Of a stretch of DNA of 64,000 nt, positions 63,395 through 64,000 are shown in pieces. Position numbers and translations under genes: made by a program. The notes beneath the pieces were generated by a model. That model saw nothing but the letters and a program-made list of their open reading frames with translations, was not told the origin of the DNA and searched no databases. Positions within the stretch are counted from its first letter, which is position 1. Each line of letters starts with the position of its first letter. This stretch comes from Capitulum mitella (lineage: Eukaryota > Arthropoda > Thecostraca > Pollicipedomorpha > Pollicipedidae): positions 2,237,001 to 2,301,000 of the forward strand of contig CP099839.1 of assembly GCA_030062745.1 (NCBI GenBank). The letters run 5' to 3'.

Positions 63395-64000
63395 GAAAGA
63401 TCTAGCTTTTCAGAAGGAGTGAGTTTTCGGTAAACAGCCTTGCGACGGATCGCAAGGCCTAGCTTGCTTAACAATATCACCATACAAAAGCCCAGGCCCA
63501 GAAATTTGAAAAATGTAAAAATGGCCCGCGCCAGTGCTCTTTTTTTACTCCTCTCTCCTGCGACTACGGTCATGCTTCGTAAAAGTCACATAAACTGCTT
63601 TTTTTAAGGCAAAGAGGTGGGATTCGGGATCGGTGGCCAAAGAACGAACGATTTCTTTTGCCGATCAGCGGGAAATTTCAACATGAGCTGCCCGACTGGC
63701 TTGGCGGTGACAAGAAACCTTGACAAGAAAACAAGAAAACGGGAGTCTTTCCGACTCCCGAAGTCATATCCGAATGACACTGGAATTTTCCTGGCCAGTG
63801 ACTTGCACCCCCCTTGTGACATTTCTGGATTTTACCCAGCAGGCGTTAAAAAAATAAAAGTGTCAGTGCCGTCGAGGATAATTATTGCTATAAATTGCAA
63901 GATGTGTACAAAACCCAAAACCGCTTACGATGAAACATTGCATGTCATCCTAAAATGCCATGCCTTTTGATTTGCATTTGAAATGCGTTTCGTGAACTGA
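63395..64000. other. Right edge, no recognised gene
   Basis: A small hairpin CGGGAGTCTTTCCGACTCCCG lies near 63740. Open frames on both strands (63313-63573 minus, 63617-63970 plus) are unrecognised. Confidence 0.35.

Noticed and set aside
1-64000. tRNA, rRNA and snRNA genes
   Set aside because: I found no convincing tRNA A/B-box pair with cloverleaf arms and no recognisable rRNA or snRNA stretch by eye; a dedicated covariance search would be decisive.

Overview
The window is animal nuclear DNA, probably from a marine invertebrate; a crustacean-like genome is my guess, and I cannot fix the species. The evidence is spliced genes with GT-AG introns, a KANSL2 orthologue very close to the human protein, GC-rich coding exons in a more AT-rich background, CpG-rich islands, AT microsatellites, piggyBac-type MITEs and many minisatellites. 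Most open frames are by-products of GC-rich or tandemly repeated DNA.

Layout: at 0.9-4.3 kb on the minus strand lie the first two exons of a gene resembling EFCC1 (EF-hand and coiled-coil protein); the rest lies off the left edge. A CpG-rich stretch continues to about 6.3 kb. From 6.5 to 29 kb there are several minisatellites, microsatellites, one piggyBac-type MITE and a few minus-strand candidate exons (8.6, 16.3, 18.4, 19.6, 20.5, 26.6 kb) of one or more unidentified genes. From 29.46 to 31.26 kb there is a stretch with no CpG at all. From 31.73 to 43.92 kb on the plus strand lies a complete nine-exon KANSL2 gene (518 aa), a subunit of the NSL histone acetyltransferase complex, with intact reading frame, all eight splice phases consistent, both zf-C3Hc3H zinc modules and a poly(A) signal. 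From 44 to 64 kb no gene was recognised; the stretch holds GC-rich islands, a CRE/E-box cluster, a Penelope-like fossil fragment, a foldback-like repeat, minisatellites and two more MITE copies.

The most unusual observation is that many intronic minisatellites begin exactly at exon-intron junctions and carry copies of the exon edge plus its splice site. KANSL2 shows this at the donors of exons 1, 3, 4 and 8 and at the acceptor of exon 8, with another array abutting the exon 6 acceptor. The unrelated EFCC1-like gene shows it at its exon 2 donor. The introns are therefore filled with decoy splice sites copied from their own borders, in a form (AG|GT-bearing tandem units) relevant to models of intron gain by tandem duplication.
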